Part shown: in pieces, positions 7,834-17,697 of the stretch | Numbering within the stretch: the first letter of the stretch is position 1 | Layout of the letters: every line of letters begins with the position of its first letter | From: Domibacillus robiginosus | GTDB lineage: Bacteria; Bacillota; Bacilli; Bacillales; Domibacillaceae | Assembly (NCBI RefSeq): GCF_000966195.1 | Contig: NZ_LAHL01000038.1 | Span: 42,229 to 106,228 of the forward strand | DNA length: 64,000 nucleotides | Direction: 5' to 3' | The notes under the pieces: generated by a model | Seen by the model: the letters and a program-made list of their open reading frames with translations, nothing else | What the model was told of the DNA's origin: nothing | Database searches by the model: none | Made by a program: the position numbers and the translations under genes

Positions 7834-9308
7834 TTTTCGCTTATGTCGAAGAGCTCATCCGCAAAGCCCAGCAGGCCGGGCTGATCGAAAAGCGTGATCA
7901 TATTTATGCAAGAAACCGCCTGCTCGCTTTGCTGAAAAAAAATGATTTTACCGAACCGGCTGAAAGTGTCTCTGGACTTTCTATTCCGGAGCTGGTGGAA
8001 AAATTGACAGACGAAGCGTCAGCGCAAGGAATCGTGCAGCCGTTTTTAGAGGATAAAGAAATGTTTGCAGCGGATATAATGAATATTTTTATTTCTAAGC
8101 CGTCTCAAATCGCCGATTCTTTTTGGAAAAGCTATTCGTCTTCGCCGCAGCAGGCAACGGATTTCTTTTACAGCTTGAGCCAGGCATCGAATTACATTCA
8201 AACGAAGCGGATTGCCAAAAATATTTCGTACAAAGCCGAGACAGATTACGGTGAGCTGGATATTACGATTAATTTGTCAAAGCCAGAGAAGGACCCGGCT
8301 GAAATTGCCCGAGCAAAATTGCGTCCTGAGCCGGAAACAAATTATCCAAAATGTCTTTTGTGTGTGGAAAATGAGGGATACGAAGGACATGCGAATCACC
8401 CGGCGCGTGCCAACCATCGAATTGTGCCGATGACGCTGGGCGAAGAAGAATGGTTTCTTCAATACTCTCCCTATGTGTATTACAATGAGCATTGCATTTT
8501 GCTTTCTGGTGAGCATCGTGACATGAAAATTGACCGGGCCGGGTTTGAACGCTTGCTTGATTTCGTCCATCAATTTCCACACTATTTTGCCGGCTCCAAT
8601 GCTGACCTTCCCATCGTTGGCGGCTCGATTTTAACACATGATCATTATCAGGGCGGCCGTTATGAATTTGCTATGGCTAAAGCAAAAGAAGAAACCCTTT
8701 TTTCAATGCAGAACTTCCCGGCAGTGAAGGGGGCCACTTTGTACTGGCCAATGTCTGTTATACGGCTTAAAAGTGAAGACCGCTTCCAGCTTTCGGCGGC
8801 AGCTGAGCACGTATTATCAAGCTGGAAAACATACGATGATGAAGCATGCAGTATTTGGTCACGTACAGGAGAAACGCCTCACAATACCGTTACACCTATT
8901 GCTAGAAAACGCGGCACCTATTTTGAACTTGACCTCGTGCTGCGCAACAACCGGACAACGGAGGAGCATCCAATGGGCTTGTTTCACCCGCATGCAGATA
9001 TTCATCATATTAAACGCGAAAATATTGGGCTGATTGAAGTGATGGGTCTTGCTGTTCTGCCGGCGCGTTTAAAAGAGGATTTAGCCGAAGTCACCGCGTT
9101 CGTTGCCGACGAGTCTGAGCAGGTAAAGGAGGAGCACCGTGACTGGGCAGAGGGACTTCGCTTAACGTATGACGGCCAGACAAACCTGGAAGAATTTATA
9201 CGCCAGGCCGTTGCGGCCAAGTTTTTAAGGGGCCTCGAGGACTGCGGAGTATTTAAGCAAACAAAAGAAGGGAAAAACGGATTCAGCCGCTTTTTGAACC
9301 AACTTTAA
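7830..9308 (+). CDS. galT: UTP/UDP-glucose-hexose-1-phosphate uridylyltransferase, Firmicutes type
   Basis: At 492 residues it belongs to the long GalT family found in Firmicutes rather than the ~350-residue enterobacterial type. It transfers UMP between UDP-glucose and galactose-1-phosphate. Visible landmarks are CLLCVENEGYEGHANHPARA near residue 171, the His-rich active-site segment ILTHDHYQGGRYEFA, and GLFHPHADIHHIKRENIGLI later on. It starts with ATGA overlap on galE; the next gene begins within about 20 bases. Confidence 0.95.
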   Translation: MIFAYVEELIRKAQQAGLIEKRDHIYARNRLLALLKKNDFTEPAESVSGLSIPELVEKLTDEASAQGIVQPFLEDKEMFAADIMNIFISKPSQIADSFWKSYSSSPQQATDFFYSLSQASNYIQTKRIAKNISYKAETDYGELDITINLSKPEKDPAEIARAKLRPEPETNYPKCLLCVENEGYEGHANHPARANHRIVPMTLGEEEWFLQYSPYVYYNEHCILLSGEHRDMKIDRAGFERLLDFVHQFPHYFAGSNADLPIVGGSILTHDHYQGGRYEFAMAKAKEETLFSMQNFPAVKGATLYWPMSVIRLKSEDRFQLSAAAEHVLSSWKTYDDEACSIWSRTGETPHNTVTPIARKRGTYFELDLVLRNNRTTEEHPMGLFHPHADIHHIKRENIGLIEVMGLAVLPARLKEDLAEVTAFVADESEQVKEEHRDWAEGLRLTYDGQTNLEEFIRQAVAAKFLRGLEDCGVFKQTKEGKNGFSRFLNQL

Positions 9309-10319
<1,011 letters not shown>

Positions 10320-10320
10320 A

Positions 10321-10357
10321 AAATCACCATCATCCGGCCGGATGATGGTGATTTTTT
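10321..10357. terminator. Bidirectional terminator after galR
   Basis: A perfect 34-bp palindrome (10321-10354) with arms AAATCACCATCATCCGG is followed by T-runs on either strand. It separates galR from the convergent PfpI gene. Confidence 0.9.
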
Positions 10358-10877
10358 ATTCAGCAAGCTTATCCGCAAAAGCTTTTACATAAGGTGGAAG
10401 ATCCGGTGGACGCCGGCTTGAGACAATATGGCCGTCTACTGTAACTGGTTCGTCATGCCAAACGGCACCTGCATTGGTCATGTCGTCTTTAATGCCCGGT
10501 GTACTGGTCACATTTTTCCCCTGCAAAATGTTAGCTGAAATCAGCACCCAGCCAGCGTGGCAAATTTGTCCGATCGGTTTTTGGGCTGCATCCATTGAAC
10601 GAACGAATTCGAGCACTTCCGGATAACGGCGCAGCTTATCAGGTGCCCAGCCGCCCGGTACAAGAATAGCATCATACTCATCAACATTAATTTCCTCAAA
10701 CGAGTAATCGGCTTCCGCCGGCACTCCATACTTTCCGATATACTTTTTGCCGGCTTCCTTGCCGACAAGATGAACTACAGCTCCTTCTTCCTGCAGCCTC
10801 AAAATTGGGTACCAAAGCTCTAAATCTTCAAATTCCTCTTCAACAAGAGCAATAACTTTTTTTTCAGCTAAACGCAT
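10356..10877 (-). CDS. DJ-1/PfpI-family protein
   Basis: The 173-residue protein has the glutamine-amidotransferase-like fold of the PfpI branch. The nucleophile elbow is GQICHAGW with Cys106 and His107, and DAILVPGGW lies near 70-77. The family includes the Bacillus general stress protein 18 type (YfkM/YraA), linked to glycation or protein-damage stress. Activity cannot be told from sequence alone. TTTCCTCCTT read in reverse gives AAGGAGG before the ATG. A badly degraded second copy lies about 6 kb away at 16910-17060. Confidence 0.87.
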   Translation of the reverse strand: MRLAEKKVIALVEEEFEDLELWYPILRLQEEGAVVHLVGKEAGKKYIGKYGVPAEADYSFEEINVDEYDAILVPGGWAPDKLRRYPEVLEFVRSMDAAQKPIGQICHAGWVLISANILQGKNVTSTPGIKDDMTNAGAVWHDEPVTVDGHIVSSRRPPDLPPYVKAFADKLAE

Positions 10878-11083
10878 TTTATTTCCTCCTTCGTTGTTTA
10901 TTTTAGTGTAACAGAGGTGATTTAAATTTAAAAATAATCAAATAAGAGCCTGATAGAACGGCAAAAAAGAAAGAACGTATATGTACTTGTTTTAAAGTAG
11001 ATATAAAGCTTTTTAATGGTAAAATAAAAAAGAAAGAACGGTAAAAAACGTATATAGTTTTTAAACAGTTGGAGGAATAGTTC

Positions 11084-12097
11084 ATGAAAAAAAAGTCGGT
11101 AAATGCGATGGAGGTTGCAAAATTAGCGAACGTTTCTCAATCCACCGTCTCACGTGTATTTACCCCAGGATCGAATGTTTCAGAAAAAACAAAAGAAAAA
11201 GTGATGGAAGCTGCTTCTTTCTTAGGCTACCGTCCTAATGCGCTTGCCAGAGGGTTAATCATGAATAAAACAAACATGGTAGGATTGGCGATGAGGGAAA
11301 TTCAAAACCCTTTCTACCACGAAGTGCTGGGTAAATTCACAAAAGGACTGCGTGAAAAAGGCTATCACGTTTTATTTGTTTATACGGAAAATGATGAAAT
11401 TCAGCAGGAAGAAATCACTCAATTTCTTGAATATAATGTAGAAGGCGTGATTGTGACCGATGCGCTTTTATCGTCTAATGTAGTAACACAGCTTCAGGAA
11501 AGCAATATCCCGGTTATTTTGTTTAATCGTTACAGCCATGAGCTATCCTGCCACTCTGTAAGCTGTGACAACTACTCGGCTGCCTGGCAGATTGCTGATT
11601 ATTTGTATGAGCAGGGCTGCCGCCGACTGGCTTACATTACCGGACGAAAAAACACTTCCACCAGCCAGGACCGGCAGCGTGGATTTTGTGACTATTTACA
11701 AGCCAAAGGAGTTAAAGTAATAATTGAAGAAGGCAATTATACGTATGAAGGTGCCTACAAAGCTGCGTTAAATTTGCTGAAGCGAAACGAACGTCCGGAA
11801 GCGATTTTTGGGGCTAATGACATTACTGCACTGGGCGCATTGGATGCTGCGAAGTCTTTGCAGCTTTCTATCCCGGAAGATGTAACGGTTGTTGGTTTTG
11901 ACAATATTGAGATGGCTGCCTGGCCGGCTAATTCGCTCACAACCTGGGAGCAGCCTGTCGATGAAATGGTTAAAATAACGATTGAAACACTAATAAATCA
12001 AATAAATAAAAAACAAGTAGATGCTAAACCAAAACTTGTTTCAGGAAAGTTAATTAAAAGGGATTCGACAAAAAAATCAAAGGTAGTTGACAAATGA
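11084..12097 (+). CDS. LacI-family regulator of the adjacent catabolic operon
   Basis: The protein has 337 residues. The N-terminal HTH has AMEVAKLANVSQSTVSRVF. The effector domain shows VGLAMREIQNPFYHEVL near 63-79 and PEAIFGANDITALGALDAA near residue 243. TTGGAGGA precedes the ATG. It lies 156 bp before the HisD-like gene, in the same direction, and that gap carries three copies of one 14-bp palindrome. This makes it the likely local repressor of the operon. The inducer is unknown. A cre-like sequence overlaps its stop codon. Confidence 0.88.
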   Translation: MKKKSVNAMEVAKLANVSQSTVSRVFTPGSNVSEKTKEKVMEAASFLGYRPNALARGLIMNKTNMVGLAMREIQNPFYHEVLGKFTKGLREKGYHVLFVYTENDEIQQEEITQFLEYNVEGVIVTDALLSSNVVTQLQESNIPVILFNRYSHELSCHSVSCDNYSAAWQIADYLYEQGCRRLAYITGRKNTSTSQDRQRGFCDYLQAKGVKVIIEEGNYTYEGAYKAALNLLKRNERPEAIFGANDITALGALDAAKSLQLSIPEDVTVVGFDNIEMAAWPANSLTTWEQPVDEMVKITIETLINQINKKQVDAKPKLVSGKLIKRDSTKKSKVVDK

Positions 12098-12108
12098 AAA
12101 CGTTTTAT
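12095..12108 (+). promoter_or_regulatory. Candidate CcpA cre site
   Basis: TGAAAACGTTTTAT agrees with the cre consensus TGWAANCGNTNWCA at 12 of 14 positions; the two mismatches are at the end. It overlaps the stop codon of the LacI gene and precedes the operon promoter region, where catabolite repression would make sense. Confidence 0.45.
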
Positions 12109-12142
12109 TTATTATCTTGAGTAGATAGTATTTTAAATTTCA

Positions 12143-12182
12143 TGTCTCATTACTTTGCATACGTATGCAAAGTGATGAGACA
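12143..12182. promoter_or_regulatory. 40-bp palindrome containing operator copy 1
   Basis: The arms pair over 20 bp with a single mismatch, and the centre is TGCATACGTATGCA (12156-12169). As DNA it is an extended operator; as RNA it would be a very stable hairpin, although no T-run follows. It lies immediately upstream of two further copies of the same 14-mer. Confidence 0.8.
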
Positions 12183-12190
12183 GTTAAAAA

Positions 12191-12204
12191 TGCATACGTA
12201 TGCA
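12191..12204. promoter_or_regulatory. Operator copy 2 (TGCATACGTATGCA)
   Basis: A perfect 14-bp palindrome identical to the core of copy 1. Its centre is 35 bp from copy 1 and 30 bp from copy 3. An AGCGCTTTCA cre-like half lies between copies 2 and 3. Confidence 0.8.
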
Positions 12205-12220
12205 ATAGCGCTTTCAAAGT

Positions 12221-12234
12221 TGCATACGTATGCA
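12221..12234. promoter_or_regulatory. Operator copy 3 (TGCATACGTATGCA)
   Basis: The third perfect copy ends only six bases before the AGGAGG of the HisD-like gene. Bound repressor here would block transcription start or early elongation. Confidence 0.8.
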
Positions 12235-12253
12235 AAACAATAGGAGGATTCAT

Positions 12254-13531
12254 ATGGCTATTTATTTGAAGCAAGGAAAAGCACAAGAAGAAATTGCCCA
12301 GAACGATGCACAAATCTCTGAGACGGTCAGTCAGACAATTAAAAAAATTGAGCAGGAAGGAGACGCTGCAGTAAGAGAGCTTTCCAACAAATTTGATAAA
12401 TGGAATCCAGAGCAATTCCGTTTAACAGATGAACAGATTGAAGAAATCGTCAGCAGTGTACCTGAGCAGACGATTGAAGACATTAAATTTGCGCAAAGCA
12501 ACGTAAAGCGGTTTGCAGAAGAGCAGCGCAAATCAATGGTGGATATTGAGGTAGAAACACTTCCTGGTGTTATTTTAGGTCATAAAAATATCCCGGTAAA
12601 CAGCGTTGGCTGTTATATTCCTGGCGGGCGTTATCCAATGGTGGCATCAGCTCATATGAGCGTCCTTACCGCAAAAGTTGCTGGAGTTAAACGTGTTATC
12701 GCATGCACGCCTCCAATTGGCGGTGAAATCCCTGCGGCTACGGTTGCAGCGATGCACATGGCCGGTGCAGATGAAATTTACATCCTCGGCGGTATTCAAG
12801 CAATGGCTGCAATGGCTGTTGGAACAGAAACAATTGAGCCGGTCGATATGCTTGTTGGACCAGGAAATGCATTTGTAGCAGAAACAAAGCGTCAATTATA
12901 CGGGCGCGTTGGCATTGATTTATTTGCAGGTCCAACCGAAACACTTGTTGTAGCGGATGAAACAGCAGACGCGGAAATGATTGCCACAGACCTTCTCGGC
13001 CAGGGTGAGCACGGTCCAACGTCTCCTGGTGCATTGATCACGACATCTCGTAAACTGGCTGAGGAAACGGTAGAAGAAATTGAGCGTCAGCTTCAAGTAC
13101 TCCCTACTGCTGATGTAGCGCGTGTTTCCTGGGAAGACTATGGAGTTATCATTTTAGTGGAAGATGAACAGGAAGCATTGGTTGAAGCGGATAAGCTGGC
13201 GTTCGAGCACGTTGAGATTTTAACGAAGGATCCAGATTATTTCTTGAATAATATGACAAACTACGGATGCCTGTTCCTTGGTCCAGAAACAAACGTTGCT
13301 TATGGCGATAAAGTAATTGGCACCAATCACACGCTTCCGACAAAAGGAGCAGCACGCTATACTGGCGGCTTATGGGTCGGAAAATTCTTGAAAACATGTA
13401 CGTATCAGCGTGTAACAGAGGAAGCAAGTGTTTATGTCGGTGAATATGCAGCTCGTTTGTGCCAGCTAGAGAATTTTGCGGGACACGCTGAGCAAGCACT
13501 TCTTCGTGTTCGCCGCTACGGAAAAAAATAA
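12254..13531 (+). CDS. HisD-like zinc dehydrogenase in a catabolic operon
   Basis: The protein has 425 residues, the size of histidinol dehydrogenase. It carries the HisD fold and metal-site residues: Gln250 and His253 in [17 protein letters not shown], and a late His near 411 in GHAEQA. The operon has no histidine-biosynthesis genes and is controlled by a LacI regulator, so this is a catabolic paralogue. Known paralogues such as HpsN oxidise a primary alcohol to a carboxylate in two NAD steps on (R)-dihydroxypropanesulfonate; other HisD-like enzymes act on sugar-derived alcohols. The substrate here is unknown. ATG 12254 has AGGAGG six bases upstream; an earlier ATG lies inside operator 3. 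Confidence 0.85.
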   Translation: MAIYLKQGKAQEEIAQNDAQISETVSQTIKKIEQEGDAAVRELSNKFDKWNPEQFRLTDEQIEEIVSSVPEQTIEDIKFAQSNVKRFAEEQRKSMVDIEVETLPGVILGHKNIPVNSVGCYIPGGRYPMVASAHMSVLTAKVAGVKRVIACTPPIGGEIPAATVAAMHMAGADEIYILGGIQAMAAMAVGTETIEPVDMLVGPGNAFVAETKRQLYGRVGIDLFAGPTETLVVADETADAEMIATDLLGQGEHGPTSPGALITTSRKLAEETVEEIERQLQVLPTADVARVSWEDYGVIILVEDEQEALVEADKLAFEHVEILTKDPDYFLNNMTNYGCLFLGPETNVAYGDKVIGTNHTLPTKGAARYTGGLWVGKFLKTCTYQRVTEEASVYVGEYAARLCQLENFAGHAEQALLRVRRYGKK

Positions 13532-13552
13532 GCAGTAAACTTTGGGAAGAGT

Positions 13553-13586
13553 GGAGCCAATATAAATATTTAGTTGGCTCCTTTTC
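13553..13586 (+). terminator. Intra-operon hairpin between the HisD-like gene and the permease
   Basis: The stem GGAGCCAA / TTGGCTCC with a 13-base loop is followed by TTTTCTC. It may attenuate read-through so that the permease and oxidoreductases are made at a different level from the first gene. Confidence 0.6.
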
Positions 13587-13616
13587 TCAATGAGAGGGAA
13601 AAGGAGAGTGTATGGA

Positions 13617-14930
13617 ATGATCAGCATGATTGGACTACTTGGCGGGCTGGCACTATTAATCATATTAACAATGAAAGGAATGAACCTTTTAATTGCAGCA
13701 CCTCTTTCGGCTTTATTTGTGGCTGTGTTGAATGGTCTCCCTTTGTTTCCGCAAATGGTAGCAGAAGGGGAAGTTAATTTCCTTTCAAATTATATGAATG
13801 GATTCACTGGTTTTATTGCGTCATGGTATATGATGTTTTTAATCGGTGCAATATTTGGAAAGCTAATGGAAGACAGCGGTGCTGCTGATAGTGTATCGAA
13901 GTGGATTGTCGATAAAATTGGCATGAAAAATGCGGTTCTGGCTATTGTTATTGCTTGTGCCATTTTAACGTATGGCGGCGTCAGTTTGTTTGTTGTAGCT
14001 TTTTCTGTTTATCCGATGGCAATCAGCTTGTTTAAAGAAGCAGATTTACCGAGAAGATTTATTCCAGCGGCGCTGGCTTTTGGTTCTACTACATTTACGA
14101 TGACATCTGCCGGTTCACCGGAAATTCAAAACTGGATTCCAATTGAGTATTTACATACTTCACCGTATGCGGGATGGGAAGTCAGCTTAATCGTTGCTAT
14201 TTTTATGATGGTGTTTGGCTATTGGTGGTTAAAGCGCATGATTATGAAAGCGGTTAAAAATGGGGAGCGGTTTGTGACAAGAGAAACAGACAACACGCAG
14301 ATTCGTGAAAATTTGCCGAATCCGATAGTGAGTATGGTTCCGCTTTTAGTGGTTTTGGTCATCTCATTTGCTTTTCATAATTCCTTGGCACAATCAGCCC
14401 TTATTATTGCTCTTTTGGGTGGGGTTATTGCCACGTACTTGCTTCACCGTAAATATTTTGTGAACTTTTGGAATGCTGTATCAGAAGGTACGCTGGGCGC
14501 GTTGATTGCGATTGCTAATACATCGGCTGTTGTAGGATTTGGCGGTGTGGCAAAAGCAACCCCTGCTTTTGAAAGTGCGGTAAACACGATGACTAATATT
14601 CCAGGAAGTCCGCTTATCGGCGGTGCAGTGGCAGTTTGCGTGATCGCCGGCTTAACAGGCTCGGCTTCCGGAGGACAGTCGATTGCGCTTCCTCTTTTAG
14701 CACCGCATTATTTGGATATGGGAGTAAATCCTGAAGCGCTTCACCGGGTAGTGGCCATTTCTTCCGGCTCTCTTGATTCATTACCTCATGGCGGATACGT
14801 TGTTACAACCATCCGAGCCATCGCCGGCGAAACACATAAAGATGCATACCCGGCATTTGGAGCAATGACTGTGATTGTTCCGATAATTGGCGTTGTGATT
14901 GCGGTGGCTTTATTCTCGCTCGGTTTATAA
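13617..14930 (+). CDS. GntP-family permease
   Basis: A 437-residue membrane protein with about 12 hydrophobic segments, typical of the gluconate/H+ symporter (GntP) family. Segments include GKLMEDSGAADSVSKWIVDK, GGVSLFVVAFSVYPMAISLF and GLTGSASGGQSIALPLLAP. GntP transporters import hydroxy-acids such as gluconate, glycerate or 3-hydroxybutyrate, which points to an organic-acid or sugar-acid substrate for the operon. AAGGAG lies ten bases before ATG 13617; the frame opens earlier but without a better ribosome binding site. Confidence 0.87.
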   Translation: MISMIGLLGGLALLIILTMKGMNLLIAAPLSALFVAVLNGLPLFPQMVAEGEVNFLSNYMNGFTGFIASWYMMFLIGAIFGKLMEDSGAADSVSKWIVDKIGMKNAVLAIVIACAILTYGGVSLFVVAFSVYPMAISLFKEADLPRRFIPAALAFGSTTFTMTSAGSPEIQNWIPIEYLHTSPYAGWEVSLIVAIFMMVFGYWWLKRMIMKAVKNGERFVTRETDNTQIRENLPNPIVSMVPLLVVLVISFAFHNSLAQSALIIALLGGVIATYLLHRKYFVNFWNAVSEGTLGALIAIANTSAVVGFGGVAKATPAFESAVNTMTNIPGSPLIGGAVAVCVIAGLTGSASGGQSIALPLLAPHYLDMGVNPEALHRVVAISSGSLDSLPHGGYVVTTIRAIAGETHKDAYPAFGAMTVIVPIIGVVIAVALFSLGL

Positions 14931-14983
14931 TTTGAAAAATGGAACGGCTGCACCTTTTTCCATGAAGAAAAGGAGAGAGCGTT

Positions 14984-15745
14984 TTGACATATTTCGATGA
15001 ATTAAAAGGAAAAAAAGTTCTGGTTACCGGGGGCAGCAAAGGACTTGGAAGAGATGCAGCTATCGCCTTTGCCAATCTCGGTGCAGATATCATGATTACA
15101 GGAAGAAATACTTCAGATCTGGAAAAAACAGCAAAAGAATTAAAAGAAATTCATTCACGTTCTTTCTGGACTGCAGCGGATATGCAAAACGTTGACAGTG
15201 TACACAAGATGGTAGATGAGGCCTTTTCAGTGCTTGGCGGCCTTGATATTGTGATAAACAATGCAGGAGTCAATATCGCAAAGCCGGCTTTTGAAGTGAC
15301 GGAAGCAGATTGGGATCAAGTCTTGGACACCAATTTAAAAGGAACCTTTTTTTGCGCGCAGCGTGCCGGCCAATATATGAAAAAGCAGGGCGGCGGCCGC
15401 GTTATCAACATCGTTTCCCAAATGGCTTTTGTCGGTTATATAAAACGAGCGGCATATTGTTCCAGCAAAGGAGGAGCTGTTCAGCTCACAAAAGCGCTGG
15501 CTGTTGAATGGGCACCGCACAATATTCTAGTAAATGCTGTGGCGCCGACGTTTGTTGAAACCGAGTTCACGAGGGCAATGTTTGAAGACAAGGAATTTTA
15601 CAATGATGTATTAAGCCGTATCCCTTTAGGAAAATTAGCAGAAGTTTCGGATGTTACCGGTGCTATTTTATTTCTCGCATCCGATATGGCACGGTTTATA
15701 ACAGGAGAAACAATCAAAGTAGACGGAGGCTGGACAGCAATATGA
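14984..15745 (+). CDS. Short-chain dehydrogenase/reductase
   Basis: The protein has 253 residues. The cofactor loop TGGSKGLG is at 15-22, NNAG follows the fourth strand, and the catalytic pair is Tyr158-x-x-x-Lys162 within YCSSK. A C-terminal segment, GETIKVDGGWT, is typical of the family. It most resembles gluconate/2-deoxygluconate-type SDRs that oxidise a secondary alcohol on small polyols or sugar acids. The start is TTG with AAAGGAG upstream. It overlaps the next gene by four bases (ATGA). Confidence 0.9.
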   Translation: MTYFDELKGKKVLVTGGSKGLGRDAAIAFANLGADIMITGRNTSDLEKTAKELKEIHSRSFWTAADMQNVDSVHKMVDEAFSVLGGLDIVINNAGVNIAKPAFEVTEADWDQVLDTNLKGTFFCAQRAGQYMKKQGGGRVINIVSQMAFVGYIKRAAYCSSKGGAVQLTKALAVEWAPHNILVNAVAPTFVETEFTRAMFEDKEFYNDVLSRIPLGKLAEVSDVTGAILFLASDMARFITGETIKVDGGWTAI

Positions 15746-16692
15746 ATACTTTTGATGAACGAATCGCCATCATTGGCGCCGGCACAATGGGGCACTCTAT
15801 TGCTTTATCCGCCGCTATGGCTGGTTTTGAAGTAATGGTTTGGGGTGTAGACGAAAAAAATGTTGAAAATGGTAAAAAAGGTGTTTTAGAAAAAACGGCT
15901 GTTTTAATAGAAAATGATCTGATTCAAGAAGTCGACAAGGAGGCCATAACGGGACGGATCGAATTTACCGTATCGCTGCAGGAATGTGTGCGCTATGCTT
16001 CTTTCATTATTGAATGTATTCCGGAAAACCTCGGTATGAAGCAAAAGATGTTTCAGGATCTAGAGAGACTGTGCGGAGAAAATACAATTATTGCAAGCAA
16101 CACATCTGGCCTCAGCCCAACAGATATTGCAGCTTACACCAATTATCCCGAAAAAACCCTGGTAACGCATTTTTGGAACCCGGGCCACTTGATCCCACTT
16201 GTAGAAGTAATTAAAGGCACACAGACAAGCGATGAAACAGCCGAACGGGCACTCCTTCTGCTTCATGCAATGAATAAAGAGCCTATTATTGTAAAAAAAG
16301 ATATTCTTGGCTCGATCGGCAATCGCCTACAATATGCTCTTTTTAGAGAAGCGCAATTTATACTGGAGCAAGGAGCCGCCGACATGGAGGATATTGATAA
16401 GGCCGCTCAATATAGCATCGGCCGGCGTCTTGGGGTTACAGGTCCTTTTATGTCAGCAGACATGGGGGGATTGGATGTGTTCGACTCCATTTCTACTTAT
16501 TTGTTCCCCGATTTAAGCAAAAGCGATAAATCTTTTCCAGCTATGCGGAATTTGGTGGATACCGGGCGCTATGGCCAGAAAAATGGAAGTGGCTTTTATG
16601 AATGGCCCGAAGAAATGTCCCAAGAAATGAACAAAAAAAGAGAGCAGGAGCTTATTGACTGGCTTAAAAAAGACAAGCTGTCAAAACAGTAA
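15742..16692 (+). CDS. 3-hydroxyacyl-CoA-dehydrogenase-family oxidoreductase
   Basis: The protein has 316 residues. The NAD motif GAGTMG is at 12-17, and the conserved SNTSGL and FWNPGHLIPLVEVIKG segments form the active-site region. A C-terminal helical domain ends with DTGRYGQKNGSGFYEW. The single-domain layout matches members acting on free hydroxy acids, such as L-gulonate 3-dehydrogenase or L-carnitine dehydrogenase, as well as 3-hydroxybutyryl-CoA dehydrogenase. With no CoA-ligase or thiolase beside it, a free hydroxy acid seems more likely; this is inference. It is the last gene of the operon and is followed by two hairpins. Confidence 0.88.
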   Translation: MNTFDERIAIIGAGTMGHSIALSAAMAGFEVMVWGVDEKNVENGKKGVLEKTAVLIENDLIQEVDKEAITGRIEFTVSLQECVRYASFIIECIPENLGMKQKMFQDLERLCGENTIIASNTSGLSPTDIAAYTNYPEKTLVTHFWNPGHLIPLVEVIKGTQTSDETAERALLLLHAMNKEPIIVKKDILGSIGNRLQYALFREAQFILEQGAADMEDIDKAAQYSIGRRLGVTGPFMSADMGGLDVFDSISTYLFPDLSKSDKSFPAMRNLVDTGRYGQKNGSGFYEWPEEMSQEMNKKREQELIDWLKKDKLSKQ

Positions 16693-16714
16693 AAGGAAAA
16701 ATGATTTTTCCTTT
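16692..16714 (+). terminator. Hairpin just after the operon stop
   Basis: AAAGGAAAAAT and its complement pair around a two-base loop directly after the last stop codon. It is A/T-rich and may assist the stronger terminator that follows. Confidence 0.5.
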
Positions 16715-16735
16715 GAGCTCCCTTTTAAACTGTAG

Positions 16736-16767
16736 ACAAAGTGGTCTGAGGCCACTTTGTCATTTTT
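16736..16767 (+). terminator. Main terminator of the HisD/GntP operon
   Basis: The stem ACAAAGTGG / CCACTTTGT has a 7-base loop and is followed by CATTTTTG. Confidence 0.85.
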
Positions 16768-16909
16768 GTATATTTAAGCAGGCTGTACAGAATCCCAACA
16801 CGAGCTAGCCGGCTTTGTGGAAGTGAAATAAAGATCGCCTGTCATGCTTCTTTTAACAATTGTAAAAGCGTGCTCAATCGGTTCTTTGAATCTAGCGGAG
16901 CCTTGCTTT

Positions 16910-17060
16910 ATTCTGCTAGCTTATCTGTAAAAGTTTTTTTATAAAGGAAAAGTCCGGCGGCTTGATAAGACGTGGCTGTAAACTATAACCAGCCCGTGAC
17001 CTCACTACAGCGGCAGAATCGAATACTAAAGCTTAAATCTTCAAATTTTTCCTCGGGCCA
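16910..17060 (-). pseudogene. Relic of a DJ-1/PfpI gene
   Basis: This stretch aligns by eye with the 3' half of the intact PfpI gene at 10356-10877. TTCTGCTAGCTTATCTGTAA matches the stop-proximal region, followed by CCGGCGGCTTGA and ACTGTAACTGG-like blocks. Near 17030, AAGCTTAAATCTTCAAATT matches the start-proximal region. Large internal deletions and stop codons mean no protein is possible. The flanking sequence 16770-16909 contains no intact frame. Confidence 0.65.
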
Positions 17061-17194
17061 TTTTTCATCCCCGCCTTAAAACACTTCCTTTACTTTCTTT
17101 CATTTAATGGAAACCAGAAAAAGGTCAGTATTTTGTTATACAAGATAGCTAATGGAGAAATTGTCAAAAGTCCCCCGCCCATGTTTTTTGGGGA

Positions 17195-17697
17195 GTGCTA
17201 GCTTACTTTATTATGGGGCAGGCGATTCGGGAAGAATTTTCGATTAACATCTTTCAGTTAATAGGCTTTCCTGTTGTTTTAGCTGTCCGACTTGCGGCAT
17301 ATATTATTTTTTTAAAAAAGCGGGCAAAAAACAATATTCAGACCGGAAATGGTTTTTATTTGCGATTGTTACCCAGATGTCATTGACTGTACTGTTTGTG
17401 CTTGTTTTACTTGGAGGGAGTCTGCTGGAAGAACCGATACACAGAGAAGGCTTACCAGCTAATAATGTGATCTTGTTATTATGTACGCTAGCTTTTATCC
17501 TTATAGCGCTTTGGAGCAAAACATGGTTTAGTGTAGTAATTCCACTCGTTCTGTTCGGGCCGACATTTTTCTTCGAGCGAAGCAATGTAAGCGGGGAAGC
17601 CGTTTTGTACGACAGCGCGGCAATCACCATTATAGCTTGTTTGCTTATAGCGATCTGGCCGCTGTTCATAAAACAGAAAGACCAGCCGAAAAAATAA
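17195..17697 (+). pseudogene. Small membrane protein gene with one frameshift
   Basis: The first frame (GTG 17195) gives MGQAIREEFSINIFQLIGFP and a hydrophobic segment ending FLKKRAK. At an A-run near 17325-17335 the protein continues one base over as QYSDRKWFLFAIVTQ, and then as the open frame to 17697 with three more membrane segments (VLFVLVLLGG, VILLLCTLAFILIALW, AITIIACLLIAIWPLF). Together this would be a protein of about 165 residues with four or five membrane segments. I do not recognise the family. A one-base slip in the A-run could be real inactivation, phase variation or a sequencing error. Confidence 0.55.

Noticed and set aside
8269..8637. Antisense frames of about 100-120 residues inside galT
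   Set aside because: They are shadows of the real coding frame, have odd composition and lack ribosome binding sites.
12156..12234. Three repeated 14-mers considered as a CRISPR array or iteron-type origin
   Set aside because: Repeats are palindromic, too short and too few, with unequal spacers, and they lie next to a LacI gene and a promoter; operator function explains them.
12254..13531. Histidine biosynthesis (hisD) assignment
   Set aside because: No other his genes, a LacI regulator and a GntP permease in the operon point to a catabolic HisD paralogue.
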